Shown here piece after piece: positions 7,778-14,795 of a stretch of DNA of 27,616 nt. Numbering within the stretch: the first letter of the stretch is position 1; each line of letters opens with the position of its first letter. The position numbers and the translations under genes are program-made. Origin of the DNA: JANRKN01 sp033763435 (lineage in GTDB: Bacteria; Planctomycetota; Phycisphaerae; Phycisphaerales; UBA1924); NCBI GenBank assembly GCA_033763435.1, contig JANRKN010000027.1, positions 1 to 27,616 on the forward strand, written 5' to 3'. A model generated the notes under the pieces. That model worked only from the letters and a program-made list of their open reading frames with translations, had not been told where the DNA came from and searched no databases.

Positions 7778-8111
7778 GGCCGGGCGGCACGTCCCGAGCG
7801 GGCTCGGATGCGCAGGGCCGCCGCGCTCTGTTCGCGCGCCGGTGAGCAACGCTCGGCTTGGCCCGAGGGCCAAACCATGGCACCCCAGGCGCCAAGACCC
7901 ACGCCCGCACCCCGGCCACGGGGACGAACCTGACCGCGCCCCCCCGCGACACGAGCCTGTCCCGCCCGAACGCCCCCGCCCAACCACCCCCACCCGACCG
8001 CCGCCGGCCGGCCCGAGAATGGGCCCGTGGAGAGCGGGGAAGCCCCTCATTCTTTCAAAAAGTTCTGAAAGTTGTATGGACTCCGGGCCTGGGTGATCGG
8101 ATACTGAGGGC
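7778..8111 (+). other. Intergenic region before the GbsR/MarR-like gene
   Basis: No convincing gene lies in this 334-bp gap. Most of it is C-rich. Near its right end is an imperfect hairpin: arms AGAATG (8016-8021) and CATTCT (8048-8053), with an inner GGGG-AAG-CCCC stem (8036-8046). An AT-rich palindrome (8052-8071) follows directly and is listed separately. The hairpin may mark the end of the preceding transcript, but it lacks a T-tract. Confidence 0.5.
8052..8105 (+). promoter_or_regulatory. Promoter and palindromic operator candidate of the GbsR/MarR-like gene
   Basis: A perfect 6-bp inverted repeat, CTTTCA (8052-8057) and TGAAAG (8066-8071), sits in a short AT-rich island that stands out from its surroundings. 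Five bases downstream is a -35-like TGGACT (8077-8082), then a 17-bp spacer and a -10-like GATACT (8100-8105), which ends 6 nt before the ATG at 8112. The geometry fits an operator for an autoregulating MarR-type dimer just upstream of a promoter giving a nearly leaderless mRNA. Confidence 0.5.
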
Positions 8112-8786
8112 ATGGAGCCGGGGCCCGATCTCAGAGCCGCGCAGGACCGCTTTGTTGCTACGTGGGGTCAGATGGCCTCGGCATGGGGCATCTCGCGCAC
8201 GATGGCCGAGGTGCATGCGCTGCTCTATATCACCGGCGCCGACCTGTGCACCGACGACATCATGGAGCGCCTCCAGATCTCCCGCGGCAACGCCTCCATG
8301 AGCATCCGCAACCTGCTCGACTGGGGCATCATCGAGCGCGCCCATCGCCGGGGCGACCGCAAGGACTATTTCCGCGCCGAGCAAGACGTCTGGGCCATGT
8401 TCCGCGTGATCGTCCGCGAGCGGCTCAAGCGCGAGGTGGATCCGCTGCTGGCCTCGCTGCACGAGATCCGCGACGATCTCTCTCCGCGGGACTCGCGCCC
8501 GGGGCTGCGCGGCGGGGCGCGCGTCAGCCCGGCGGAGGCCAAGGCGCTGGGCGAGCATGCCGCGCGGATCGATTCGCTCGTCGACTTCTTCGTCACCGTC
8601 GAAAAGTTGTCGCGGTCGTTCGTGTCGCCCGCGGGCAAGGGACTCCAGGCCGCCGCGTGGCTGCTGCGCAAGGCCCTGCCCGACGACCCCACCCCTCCTC
8701 CGCCCACCCCACCCACCCCACCCACGACGCCGGCCTCCGCCACGCCGAACTCGGGCCCGCGCGGGCGTGAACGGAGGTCGGCATGA
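8112..8786 (+). CDS. GbsR/MarR-family winged-helix transcription regulator
   Basis: A 224-aa DNA-binding regulator. The N-terminal domain follows the GbsR-like branch of MarR proteins: FVATWGQMASAWGISRTMAEVHALLYIT (~14-41), a helix-turn-helix at ~47-70 (TDDIMERLQISRGNASMSIRNLLDWG), then the wing IIERAHRRGDRKDYFRAEQD (~73-92). A helical dimerisation region follows (~95-195). The last ~35 residues are Pro/Thr-rich and disordered, encoded by repetitive C-rich DNA. GbsR proper responds to choline in Bacillus; here the ligand is unknown. There is no good Shine-Dalgarno; a -10-like hexamer lies 6 nt before the ATG. The stop overlaps the next gene by ATGA (8783-8786), so it is translationally coupled and may control the gmk operon or itself. 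Confidence 0.88.
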   Translation: MEPGPDLRAAQDRFVATWGQMASAWGISRTMAEVHALLYITGADLCTDDIMERLQISRGNASMSIRNLLDWGIIERAHRRGDRKDYFRAEQDVWAMFRVIVRERLKREVDPLLASLHEIRDDLSPRDSRPGLRGGARVSPAEAKALGEHAARIDSLVDFFVTVEKLSRSFVSPAGKGLQAAAWLLRKALPDDPTPPPPTPPTPPTTPASATPNSGPRGRERRSA

Positions 8787-9334
8787 CGTCCATCGCCCGG
8801 CCCAATCTTTCTGGGGTGAGCTTTGCCGAACTCGCGCTGCCGCACACGGGCCGCATCGTCCGCGTGCGCTGGCTCATCTCCACCCTCGCGCTCCGCGCGG
8901 CGCAGCACGCGGGCGGGAGGTTCGACCTCTCGGCGCTTGCCCCGCACGCGCCCAAAGCGCGCACACTCCCCGACGAGCTCGCGCTGGACGTCTCCGTCCT
9001 CGAGCCCAACCACGTGCACGATGGCCTTGTCGATGTTCGGCTGGCGGTCCCCACCTCCGCGCCGTCCTCTGCCGGGGGCTCGGCGTCGTTCCAGCGTCTC
9101 GCGGTCGATGCGCCGCGCGTCACGTGGCAGGCGCTGGGCGGGATGATCGCCGTGCGCGTCGACGACTCGGCGGGCCTCACGCTCGACGCGACCTTCGACC
9201 CCGCGCGCCTGACCGACCCCCGTCGCCCCGTCCGCTTTGCCCGCACCGACTGGCTCGCGCGCCTGGGCGTGCCCGGCGGCCGCGCCGAGGTCGACACGCT
9301 CGACCTCATCCTGCCCCCGCCGCGAGGGGAATAA
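8783..9334 (+). CDS. Conserved-context protein of unknown function, between regulator and gmk
   Basis: A 183-aa protein that I cannot assign to a family. There is no signal peptide and no membrane helix. The sequence alternates beta-like segments (FAELALPHTGRIVRVRWLIS, LALDVSVLEPNHVHDGLVDVRLAV, VTWQALGGMIAVRVDDSAGLTLDATFDP) with an Ala/Ser-rich loop near 93-100, suggesting a small soluble beta-rich fold. GGAGG at 8773-8777 gives a good Shine-Dalgarno 5 nt before the ATG, and the ATGA overlap couples it to the regulator gene. gmk begins 9 bp after its stop. In many bacteria the gene before gmk encodes YicC, but this sequence does not resemble YicC. Frame and coupling support a real gene; function is open. 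Confidence 0.7.
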   Translation: MTSIARPNLSGVSFAELALPHTGRIVRVRWLISTLALRAAQHAGGRFDLSALAPHAPKARTLPDELALDVSVLEPNHVHDGLVDVRLAVPTSAPSSAGGSASFQRLAVDAPRVTWQALGGMIAVRVDDSAGLTLDATFDPARLTDPRRPVRFARTDWLARLGVPGGRAEVDTLDLILPPPRGE

Positions 9335-9337
9335 CCT
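9332..9337 (+). promoter_or_regulatory. -10-like hexamer 6 nt before gmk
   Basis: TAACCT ends exactly 6 nt before the gmk ATG (9344) and overlaps the TAA stop of the previous gene. It matches the TANNNT-N6-ATG pattern seen at other starts here. It may drive a leaderless internal transcript, but the overlap with a stop codon makes chance plausible. A GAGGGGA further upstream (9325-9331) is a rather distant Shine-Dalgarno alternative. Confidence 0.3.
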
Positions 9338-9343
9338 CGGCGC

Positions 9344-10027
9344 ATGGCCGACGTTCCTCCCAGCACCAACCCCATCCCCGCCGCCGACGCGCACCGTCTC
9401 CCCACCGACACCGACGACGGGATGCTGCTCATCATCTCGGGGCCCTCGGGCGTCGGCAAGACCACGATTACCCGCGGCGTCGAACGCTCGATCTCCGACG
9501 CGGTCTTCTCGGTCTCCGCCACCACGCGCCCCAAGACCGCGGCCGACGTTGAGGGCGTCGACTATCACTTCGTCTCTGACGCCGAGTTCGAGCGCATGCG
9601 CGCCGAGAACGCGTTCCTGGAAACGACTGAGATCTACAGCAACAAGTACGGCACGCCCGCCGACTGGGTCCGCGCGCAGCTCGCCCGCGGGCGCCTGGTC
9701 ATTCTCGAGATCGACGTGCCCGGCGCGGTCGCGGTGAAGTCGCGCCTGCCCGAGGCCTTCGCGGTGTTCATCCTGCCGCCGGACGAGATGGTGCTGCTCG
9801 AACGCCTCCGCGCCCGCAAGCGCGAGGCCGAGGACGTGATCCAGCGTCGGTTCAGCAAGGCGCGCGACGAGATTGCCCGCGCGCGGACCTGCGGCGTGTA
9901 CAACGTCTTCCTCGTCAACGACGACCTCAACTCGACCATCGCGCGCGCGATCGAGATCGTCCGCTCCGAGCGCGCCCAGCGCACCGCCCAGCGCCGCGCT
10001 CGCCAAAGCCGGACCGCCACGCCGTGA
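9344..10027 (+). CDS. gmk: Guanylate kinase
   Basis: A 227-aa enzyme that phosphorylates GMP to GDP with ATP, essential for GTP and dGTP supply. Motifs in order: P-loop GPSGVGKTT (33-41), GMP-binding SVSATTRPKTAADVEGVDYHFVS, ETTEIYSNKYGTP (GMP site, with Asn where Gly is usual before KYGTP), VILEIDVPGAVAVK, then the lid and Arg-rich RRFSKARDEIARA. An N-terminal extension of ~26 Pro/Asp-rich residues and a basic C-terminal tail (RAQRTAQRRARQSR) make it slightly longer than the usual ~205 residues. ATG 9344 follows the upstream stop by 9 bp. The stop TGA overlaps the GTG of the next gene. It is the only housekeeping gene of this operon. Confidence 0.95.
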   Translation: MADVPPSTNPIPAADAHRLPTDTDDGMLLIISGPSGVGKTTITRGVERSISDAVFSVSATTRPKTAADVEGVDYHFVSDAEFERMRAENAFLETTEIYSNKYGTPADWVRAQLARGRLVILEIDVPGAVAVKSRLPEAFAVFILPPDEMVLLERLRARKREAEDVIQRRFSKARDEIARARTCGVYNVFLVNDDLNSTIARAIEIVRSERAQRTAQRRARQSRTATP

Positions 10028-10866
10028 CGCCCCCTCCCGCCCGCCGCGCCCGCGCGCTGGCGGCGGCGGCCATCGAGGCGCTGCGCCCGGCCGCGGTGTT
10101 GCTCCGCGCGAAGCTCGCACGCCTCCGAAGGCCACGCCGACGCACCTTCATCGCCGCGGGGCTCACGGTGGTCGGGCTCGCGACGCTCTCGGCGCCGATC
10201 GCGCTGGTGCTCTCTCGCGCGGCGCCCGCGTGGTGGCGCACGGTGGATGCCCTCGACGCGCGGACGATCGAGCGCGCCGAGGCCCTCGAGAACGGCGTGC
10301 TGTATCACCTCCAGCAGTCCCGCGGCGAAGGCAACACGCCCTGGCGCGCGGCCGTGCACGCCGCCGACGCCAACGCGTGGCTCAACACGCGCCTGCCCAA
10401 GTGGGCGCGCAACCAGAGCATCGTGTGGCCCACGCGCGTGAAGGAGATTCAGGTGCACTTCGACGCCGGGCGCATGTATCTGGGCGTTCGGCTGAGCGAT
10501 GAGTCGCGCGATCAGTTCCTCACCGCGGCCGTCGAACCGCGCATCGATGCCGAGGGCTCGATGTGGCTCCACGCCCACACCGTCTCGATCGGGCGGCTCA
10601 CGCTCCCCGCGTCGTGGATCCTGCCCGGGCTGAGTCAGCGGCTCGCCTCCGGGGCGGGCCCGCGCGCCGCGGCGCGGGGCGAGATCATCCCCGAAGACCT
10701 CGCGACGCTGCCCGAGACGCGCGAACTGCTCCGTGCGCTCAACGGCGAGATCCCCATCGCGCGCGCGCCGATCATCCGCCTCGTCGACGGACGCCGCGTG
10801 CGCCTGCTCGAGATCATCCCGCGCAACGGACGCCTCGAACTCTCCGCCGTCACGCAGAGCCGATGA
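10024..10866 (+). CDS. Single-pass membrane-anchored protein, unknown
   Basis: A 280-aa protein beginning with GTG at 10024 that overlaps the gmk stop (GTGA), a coupled start without its own clear Shine-Dalgarno. Residues 1-41 are Ala/Arg-rich and cytoplasmic (RRPRRRTF), followed by one membrane helix at ~42-64 (IAAGLTVVGLATLSAPIALVL). The rest is probably extracytoplasmic: DALDARTIERAEALENGVLYHL, ADANAWLNTRLPKWARNQ, VKEIQVHFDAGRMYLGVRL, and a closing VRLLEIIPRNGRLELSAV. The N-in anchor plus beta-strand-rich outer domain resembles small lipid- or envelope-associated proteins in general form (YpmS/DUF2140-like), but similarity is too weak to assign. It is the last gene of the regulator-gmk operon. 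Confidence 0.7.
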   Translation: MTPPPARRARALAAAAIEALRPAAVLLRAKLARLRRPRRRTFIAAGLTVVGLATLSAPIALVLSRAAPAWWRTVDALDARTIERAEALENGVLYHLQQSRGEGNTPWRAAVHAADANAWLNTRLPKWARNQSIVWPTRVKEIQVHFDAGRMYLGVRLSDESRDQFLTAAVEPRIDAEGSMWLHAHTVSIGRLTLPASWILPGLSQRLASGAGPRAAARGEIIPEDLATLPETRELLRALNGEIPIARAPIIRLVDGRRVRLLEIIPRNGRLELSAVTQSR

Positions 10867-11041
10867 GCGAGACGGGGAAGCGGCCCAGTGGTCAAGTGAC
10901 GCGAAGACACCGAGGCACAGACACGCCGTGGGCCGGTGACCGCGGCGTGCGCACCCGAGCCCGCTCAGGCCATGCCGCCTACCGGATCGCGCCTCGGCGC
11001 GGTACCATCCGGCCGAACGATCGGTCACTCATCGGAGGCTC

Positions 11042-13096
11042 ATGATGCGCTGGTGTGCGATGCTTGTGTTCGCGGCTCTTTCCGCGACGTTCTCTGCCCA
11101 TGCCCAAACGCCGACCGCCCAGCCGACCGTTCAGCCGGTCGCGCAGGCGGGCGAGCCGGTCGCGCTGATTCCCCGCGCGGTGCTCTTCGGCAACGCCGAC
11201 CGTTCGCAGGTCCGTCTCAGCCCCGACGGCACGCAGATCTCCTACCTCGCGCCGGTCAACGGCGTGCTGAATGTCTTCGTCGCGCCCGTCGCCGAGCCCA
11301 CCCGCGCCCGCGCGGTCACGCGCGACACGCGCCGCGGCATCCGACAGTACTTCTGGGCCTATACCAGCGCGCACATCATCTATCTTCAGGACTCGGGCGG
11401 CGACGAGAACTGGCGCTTGTTCGCAGTCGATCTTTCGACCGGCGCCGAGCGCAACCTCACGCCCTTTGACAACGTGCAGGCGCGCATGATCGCGCAGAGC
11501 CCCGACCGGCCGCGCGAACTGCTGATCGGCATCAACAACCGCGAGCCGCAGTCGCACGACCTGCACATCGTCAATCTCGATACCGGCGTGCTGACGCTCC
11601 ACCAGCTCTGCCCGCCCGGGTTTCTGAGCTTTGACGTCGACGCCTCGTGGAACGTCCGCGCGGGCATCATGATGTCCTCCGACGGCGGGCTCAGGCTCAT
11701 GACGCTTCAGAACGGGGCTTGGGCCGAGAGCGACGAGATCCCGATGGAAGATGCGCTGACGACGTCGCCCGCGGGCTACAGCGCCGACAACCGCGTGCGC
11801 TACTGGCGCGATTCGCGCCTGCGCGACACGAGCGCGCTCTTTGCCGAGGACACCGCGACCGGCGCGCGCACGCTGCTGGCCGAGCATCCGCGCGCGGACC
11901 TTGCGGACACGCTCACGCATCCGCGCACCCAGCGCGTGCAGGCCGCGGCGTTCAATCACCTGCGGCTTGAGTGGACCGTGCTCGACGACTCCATCCGCGC
12001 CGACCTTGAGTACCTCGCCAAGGTCGATCCGGGCGAGCTGACGATCGGCAGCCGCTCGCTCGATGACTCCGCATGGCTCGTCGCATACCTCTCCGACACC
12101 GGCCCCACGAAGTACTACCTCTACACGCGCGGCCAGAACGCGACGCCGGGGCGCGCACGGTTCCTCTTCGTGAGCCGCGAGAATCTCCAAGGCCTGCCCC
12201 TGGCGGAGATGCACGCGACGACGATCCCGACGCGCGACGGGCTCGAGATGGTCAGCTATCTCACGCTCCCCGTCGGCACGCGCACGGGCCCGGGCCTGAA
12301 GACGCGCACGCCGCTGCCCATGGTGCTGCTCGTGCACGGCGGGCCGTGGGCGCGCGATGAGTGGGGCTACGACCCGATCCACCAGATGCTCGCCAACCGC
12401 GGGTACGCCGTGCTGAGCGTCAACTTCCGCGGCTCGACCGGCTTCGGCAAGCGCTTCACCAATCTGGGCAACCTCGAGTGGGGCGCGAAGATGCACGACG
12501 ACCTCATCGATGCGGTGCAGTGGGCCACGCGCGAAGGCATCGCCGATGCCGCACGCGTCGCGATCATGGGCGGGTCCTACGGCGGATACGCCACGCTCGT
12601 GGGCCTCACGTTCACGCCCGACACCTTCGCCGCGGGCGTCAACATCGTGGGCGTCTCGAACCTCGTCACGCTGCTGAACACCATCCCGCCCTACTGGAAG
12701 CCGCTGATGGGCATGTGGCAGGCGCGCGTCGGCGACCCGCTCTCGCCCGAAGGCAGGCGCTTCCTGCGGGCACGCTCGCCCATCACGCACGTGGAGGAGA
12801 TCAAGCGCCCGCTGCTGATCGGCCACGGCGCGAACGACCCGCGCGTGAAGGTCGCCGAGAGCGATCAGATCGTCGAGGTCATGCAGAAGAAGAACCTGCC
12901 CGTGACGTACGTCGTCTTCCCCGACGAGGGCCACGGCTTTGCCCGCCCCGAGAACAACATGGCCTTCTTCGCCATCACCGAGGCGTTCCTCTCCACACAC
13001 CTCGGCGGGCGCTTTGAACCCCTCGGCAACGCGCTCGCGCCCTCCAGCGCCGAGATCCGCGCGGGCGCGGAGTTCGTGCCGGGGTTGAAGAAGTAG
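11042..13096 (+). CDS. Secreted S9-family serine peptidase (prolyl oligopeptidase type)
   Basis: A 684-aa exported peptidase that would cleave short peptides in the cell envelope. The signal peptide is MMRWCAMLVFAALSATFSAHA, with cleavage before QTPTAQ. Residues ~45-385 are beta-propeller-like (SPDGTQISYLAPVNGVLNVFV, YLQDSGGDENWRLFAVDLSTG); the propeller gates the active site in this family. The alpha/beta hydrolase domain (~400-684) carries S512 in GGSYGGYA, D599 in GANDPRV and H631 in DEGHGF, a complete triad. An oxyanion-region motif LLVHGGPWARDEWGYDP is present, as in dipeptidyl/acylaminoacyl peptidases. GGAGG (11034-11038) is 3 nt from the first ATG (11042) and 6 nt from the second (11045); the latter may be the true start. 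It converges on the S10 peptidase gene. Confidence 0.93.
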   Translation: MMRWCAMLVFAALSATFSAHAQTPTAQPTVQPVAQAGEPVALIPRAVLFGNADRSQVRLSPDGTQISYLAPVNGVLNVFVAPVAEPTRARAVTRDTRRGIRQYFWAYTSAHIIYLQDSGGDENWRLFAVDLSTGAERNLTPFDNVQARMIAQSPDRPRELLIGINNREPQSHDLHIVNLDTGVLTLHQLCPPGFLSFDVDASWNVRAGIMMSSDGGLRLMTLQNGAWAESDEIPMEDALTTSPAGYSADNRVRYWRDSRLRDTSALFAEDTATGARTLLAEHPRADLADTLTHPRTQRVQAAAFNHLRLEWTVLDDSIRADLEYLAKVDPGELTIGSRSLDDSAWLVAYLSDTGPTKYYLYTRGQNATPGRARFLFVSRENLQGLPLAEMHATTIPTRDGLEMVSYLTLPVGTRTGPGLKTRTPLPMVLLVHGGPWARDEWGYDPIHQMLANRGYAVLSVNFRGSTGFGKRFTNLGNLEWGAKMHDDLIDAVQWATREGIADAARVAIMGGSYGGYATLVGLTFTPDTFAAGVNIVGVSNLVTLLNTIPPYWKPLMGMWQARVGDPLSPEGRRFLRARSPITHVEEIKRPLLIGHGANDPRVKVAESDQIVEVMQKKNLPVTYVVFPDEGHGFARPENNMAFFAITEAFLSTHLGGRFEPLGNALAPSSAEIRAGAEFVPGLKK

Positions 13097-13109
13097 GCAT
13101 TCGGCGTTC

Positions 13110-13140
13110 GGGTGGGTCGGCTCGGCGAGCCGACCTACCC
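13110..13140. terminator. Bidirectional hairpin between convergent peptidase genes
   Basis: A 31-bp near-perfect palindrome: 13110-13124 pairs with 13126-13140, 15 pairs including one G-T, with a core GGTCGGCTCG/CGAGCCGACC. It fills the gap between the stop of the S9 gene (13096) and the stop of the S10 gene (13141, minus strand). There is no T-tract on either side, so it may act as a bidirectional transcription barrier or 3'-end stabiliser, or be a REP-like element. Confidence 0.6.
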
Positions 13141-14742
13141 CTACTGGCCCTTCTTGTAAAACTCCGCCGCGTCCTGCTTGAGCTTCTCAAGGTCCTCGCG
13201 ACGCACGTACATCATGTGGCCCGACTTGTAGTACGTCATCGTGACGTTGCCGCGAAGCGCGGGGTCCAGGCCCATCCGCGCGACGGTGTGCTCCGCGGCA
13301 AAGAACGGCGTCGCGAGGTCGAAGTATCCGTTCGCCACCCACACCCGCAGCGCCGGGTTCTTGCTCATCGACGCGCGCAGTGTCTCGCTCACATCGACAA
13401 AGCGCCCGTCGGGATACTTCCAGGGCCGCACGCGCCCGGTGAGGATTTCGTAGTTCACGTCGGTGGTCCACGCGAGCTCTTCGCGCACGTACGAGTTCAG
13501 CGCGGCGGTGTAGGGCCCGAGGATCGCCGCGTACGAAGGGTCGTACTCGTACTCGTCCGTCGCGTCGAAGCGATCGATGCCCTTGTACCGGCTGTCGAGC
13601 CGGCCGACGGTGCGGCTCTGATCGCGCAGCAGCTCCTTCGTGAACGCCGGGACGCTGACGCGCAGCCGCCGCTGCTTCACGAACTCCGCGCTCACGCCCA
13701 TGAACTCCGCGAGCCGTGATGCCAGCGCGTCGCGCTCGGCCTCGGTCAGCGTGTCGCCCCGCGCGAGCGCGGGCAGGTACTCGCGCACCGCAAAGTCACG
13801 CGCGCTCTGCACCGCGCGCTCGAAGTCCTCACTCAGCGGCGCGCGCAGCTTGCCGTGGTAGAACGCGGTCGCGGTGTACGAAGGGAGAAACAGCCAATAC
13901 GCCGTGTCGTTGCCCAGATCGAACGACAGCGTCTGGAAGTTCAGCACCATCGAGACCATCGAGATGCCGTTGAGATAGATCCCCAGGCGATCCTGCAGCT
14001 CCGCGCTCAGCGCCGCGGCGCGCGTCGTGCCGTACGACTCGCCCACGAGATACTTCGGGCTCAGCCACCTCCCCGAGCGGCTGATCCAGAGCCGGATGAA
14101 GTCCGCAACGCTCGAGGCGTCCTCGTTCAGCCCGTGAAACTGCGACGGGCTCTCGCCCTCGTTCGCGCGGCTGAACCCCGTTGAGACCGGATCGATGAAC
14201 ACCAGGTCCGTGAGATCGAGCCACGAATGCTCGTTGTCGGCGAGCTTCGCGGGCGGCGGCAGCGCCTCGCCCTCGGGCCCGAACACCACGCGCCGCGGAC
14301 CCAGCGCGCCCATGTGCAGCCACACGCTTGAAGAGCCCGGCCCGCCGTTGAAGCTGAAGGTCACCGGGCGCGCCGCCGCGGCGGGCCGCTGCCACGATCC
14401 GTCGGCGCCCTTCTCGAGCTTCTCGTACGCGACATAGAAGATCCGCGCCTTGCTCTTGCCGTAGTCGTCGAGCAGCGGCATCAGACCCGCCGTCGCGCGA
14501 TAGCGGATCGGCACGCCCGCGATCGTCACCTCGTGCTCGGTCGAGACGGGCGCGGCATCGGGGTTCAGCTCGGGCTTGGGCGCGGGCTTCGATTCGGTCT
14601 CGGCTTTGGTCTCGGCTTTGGTCTGGGCTTGGGTCTGGGCGTTGGCCTGGGTTTCGGGCTGCGCGCTTGGGCTTTGCGCCCGCGCGGGCGCGCACGCGGC
14701 CAGCGCCAAGGCCATCAGACAGACGAGCATGGTGTGATGCAT
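13141..14742 (-). CDS. S10-family serine carboxypeptidase, probable lipoprotein
   Basis: A 533-aa exported carboxypeptidase Y-like enzyme that removes C-terminal residues from peptides. The N-terminus MHHTMLVCLMALALAAC has a canonical lipobox LAAC (Cys17), so it is probably membrane-anchored. A repetitive Gln/Thr/Glu/Lys linker (~25-55) follows. Family motifs: FSFNGGPGSSSVWLHMGALGPR (oxyanion region), S236 in GESYGTTR, D475 in VANGYFDLATPFF, and H509 in YYKSGHMMYV. All three catalytic residues are present. Length is close to that of other bacterial S10 proteins once the linker is set aside. ATG 14742 is chosen because it directly precedes the signal peptide; there is no Shine-Dalgarno, but TACACT lies 7 nt upstream. 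It lies 53 bp downstream of the propeller gene on the same strand and converges on the S9 peptidase. Confidence 0.92.
   Translation of the reverse strand: MHHTMLVCLMALALAACAPARAQSPSAQPETQANAQTQAQTKAETKAETESKPAPKPELNPDAAPVSTEHEVTIAGVPIRYRATAGLMPLLDDYGKSKARIFYVAYEKLEKGADGSWQRPAAAARPVTFSFNGGPGSSSVWLHMGALGPRRVVFGPEGEALPPPAKLADNEHSWLDLTDLVFIDPVSTGFSRANEGESPSQFHGLNEDASSVADFIRLWISRSGRWLSPKYLVGESYGTTRAAALSAELQDRLGIYLNGISMVSMVLNFQTLSFDLGNDTAYWLFLPSYTATAFYHGKLRAPLSEDFERAVQSARDFAVREYLPALARGDTLTEAERDALASRLAEFMGVSAEFVKQRRLRVSVPAFTKELLRDQSRTVGRLDSRYKGIDRFDATDEYEYDPSYAAILGPYTAALNSYVREELAWTTDVNYEILTGRVRPWKYPDGRFVDVSETLRASMSKNPALRVWVANGYFDLATPFFAAEHTVARMGLDPALRGNVTMTYYKSGHMMYVRREDLEKLKQDAAEFYKKGQ
14596..14643. 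repeat. Four 12-bp tandem repeats in the S10 peptidase linker
   Basis: Units at 14596, 14608, 14620 and 14632 share the form ggtct(c/g)ggc(t/g)t(t/g); the first two are identical. On the coding (minus) strand each encodes a four-residue unit such as KAET, QAQT or NAQT, directly after the lipid-anchor region. It is a flexible spacer that could vary in length by slippage. Confidence 0.8.
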
Positions 14743-14749
14743 GGCGCGG

Positions 14750-14755
14750 AGTGTA
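14750..14755 (-). promoter_or_regulatory. -10-like hexamer 7 nt before the S10 gene
   Basis: On the minus strand TACACT is followed by 7 nt (ccgcgcc) and then the ATG at 14742. No Shine-Dalgarno is present. This fits a leaderless transcript independent of the upstream propeller gene; no good -35 is seen. Confidence 0.45.
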
Positions 14756-14795
14756 CCGAACCGCGCCACGCGCCGCGCCCGCCCCGCCGCCCACT

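Noticed and set aside
8366..10135. Minus-strand open frame opposite the regulator-gmk operon
   Set aside because: Shadow; gmk and the regulator are unambiguous on the plus strand.
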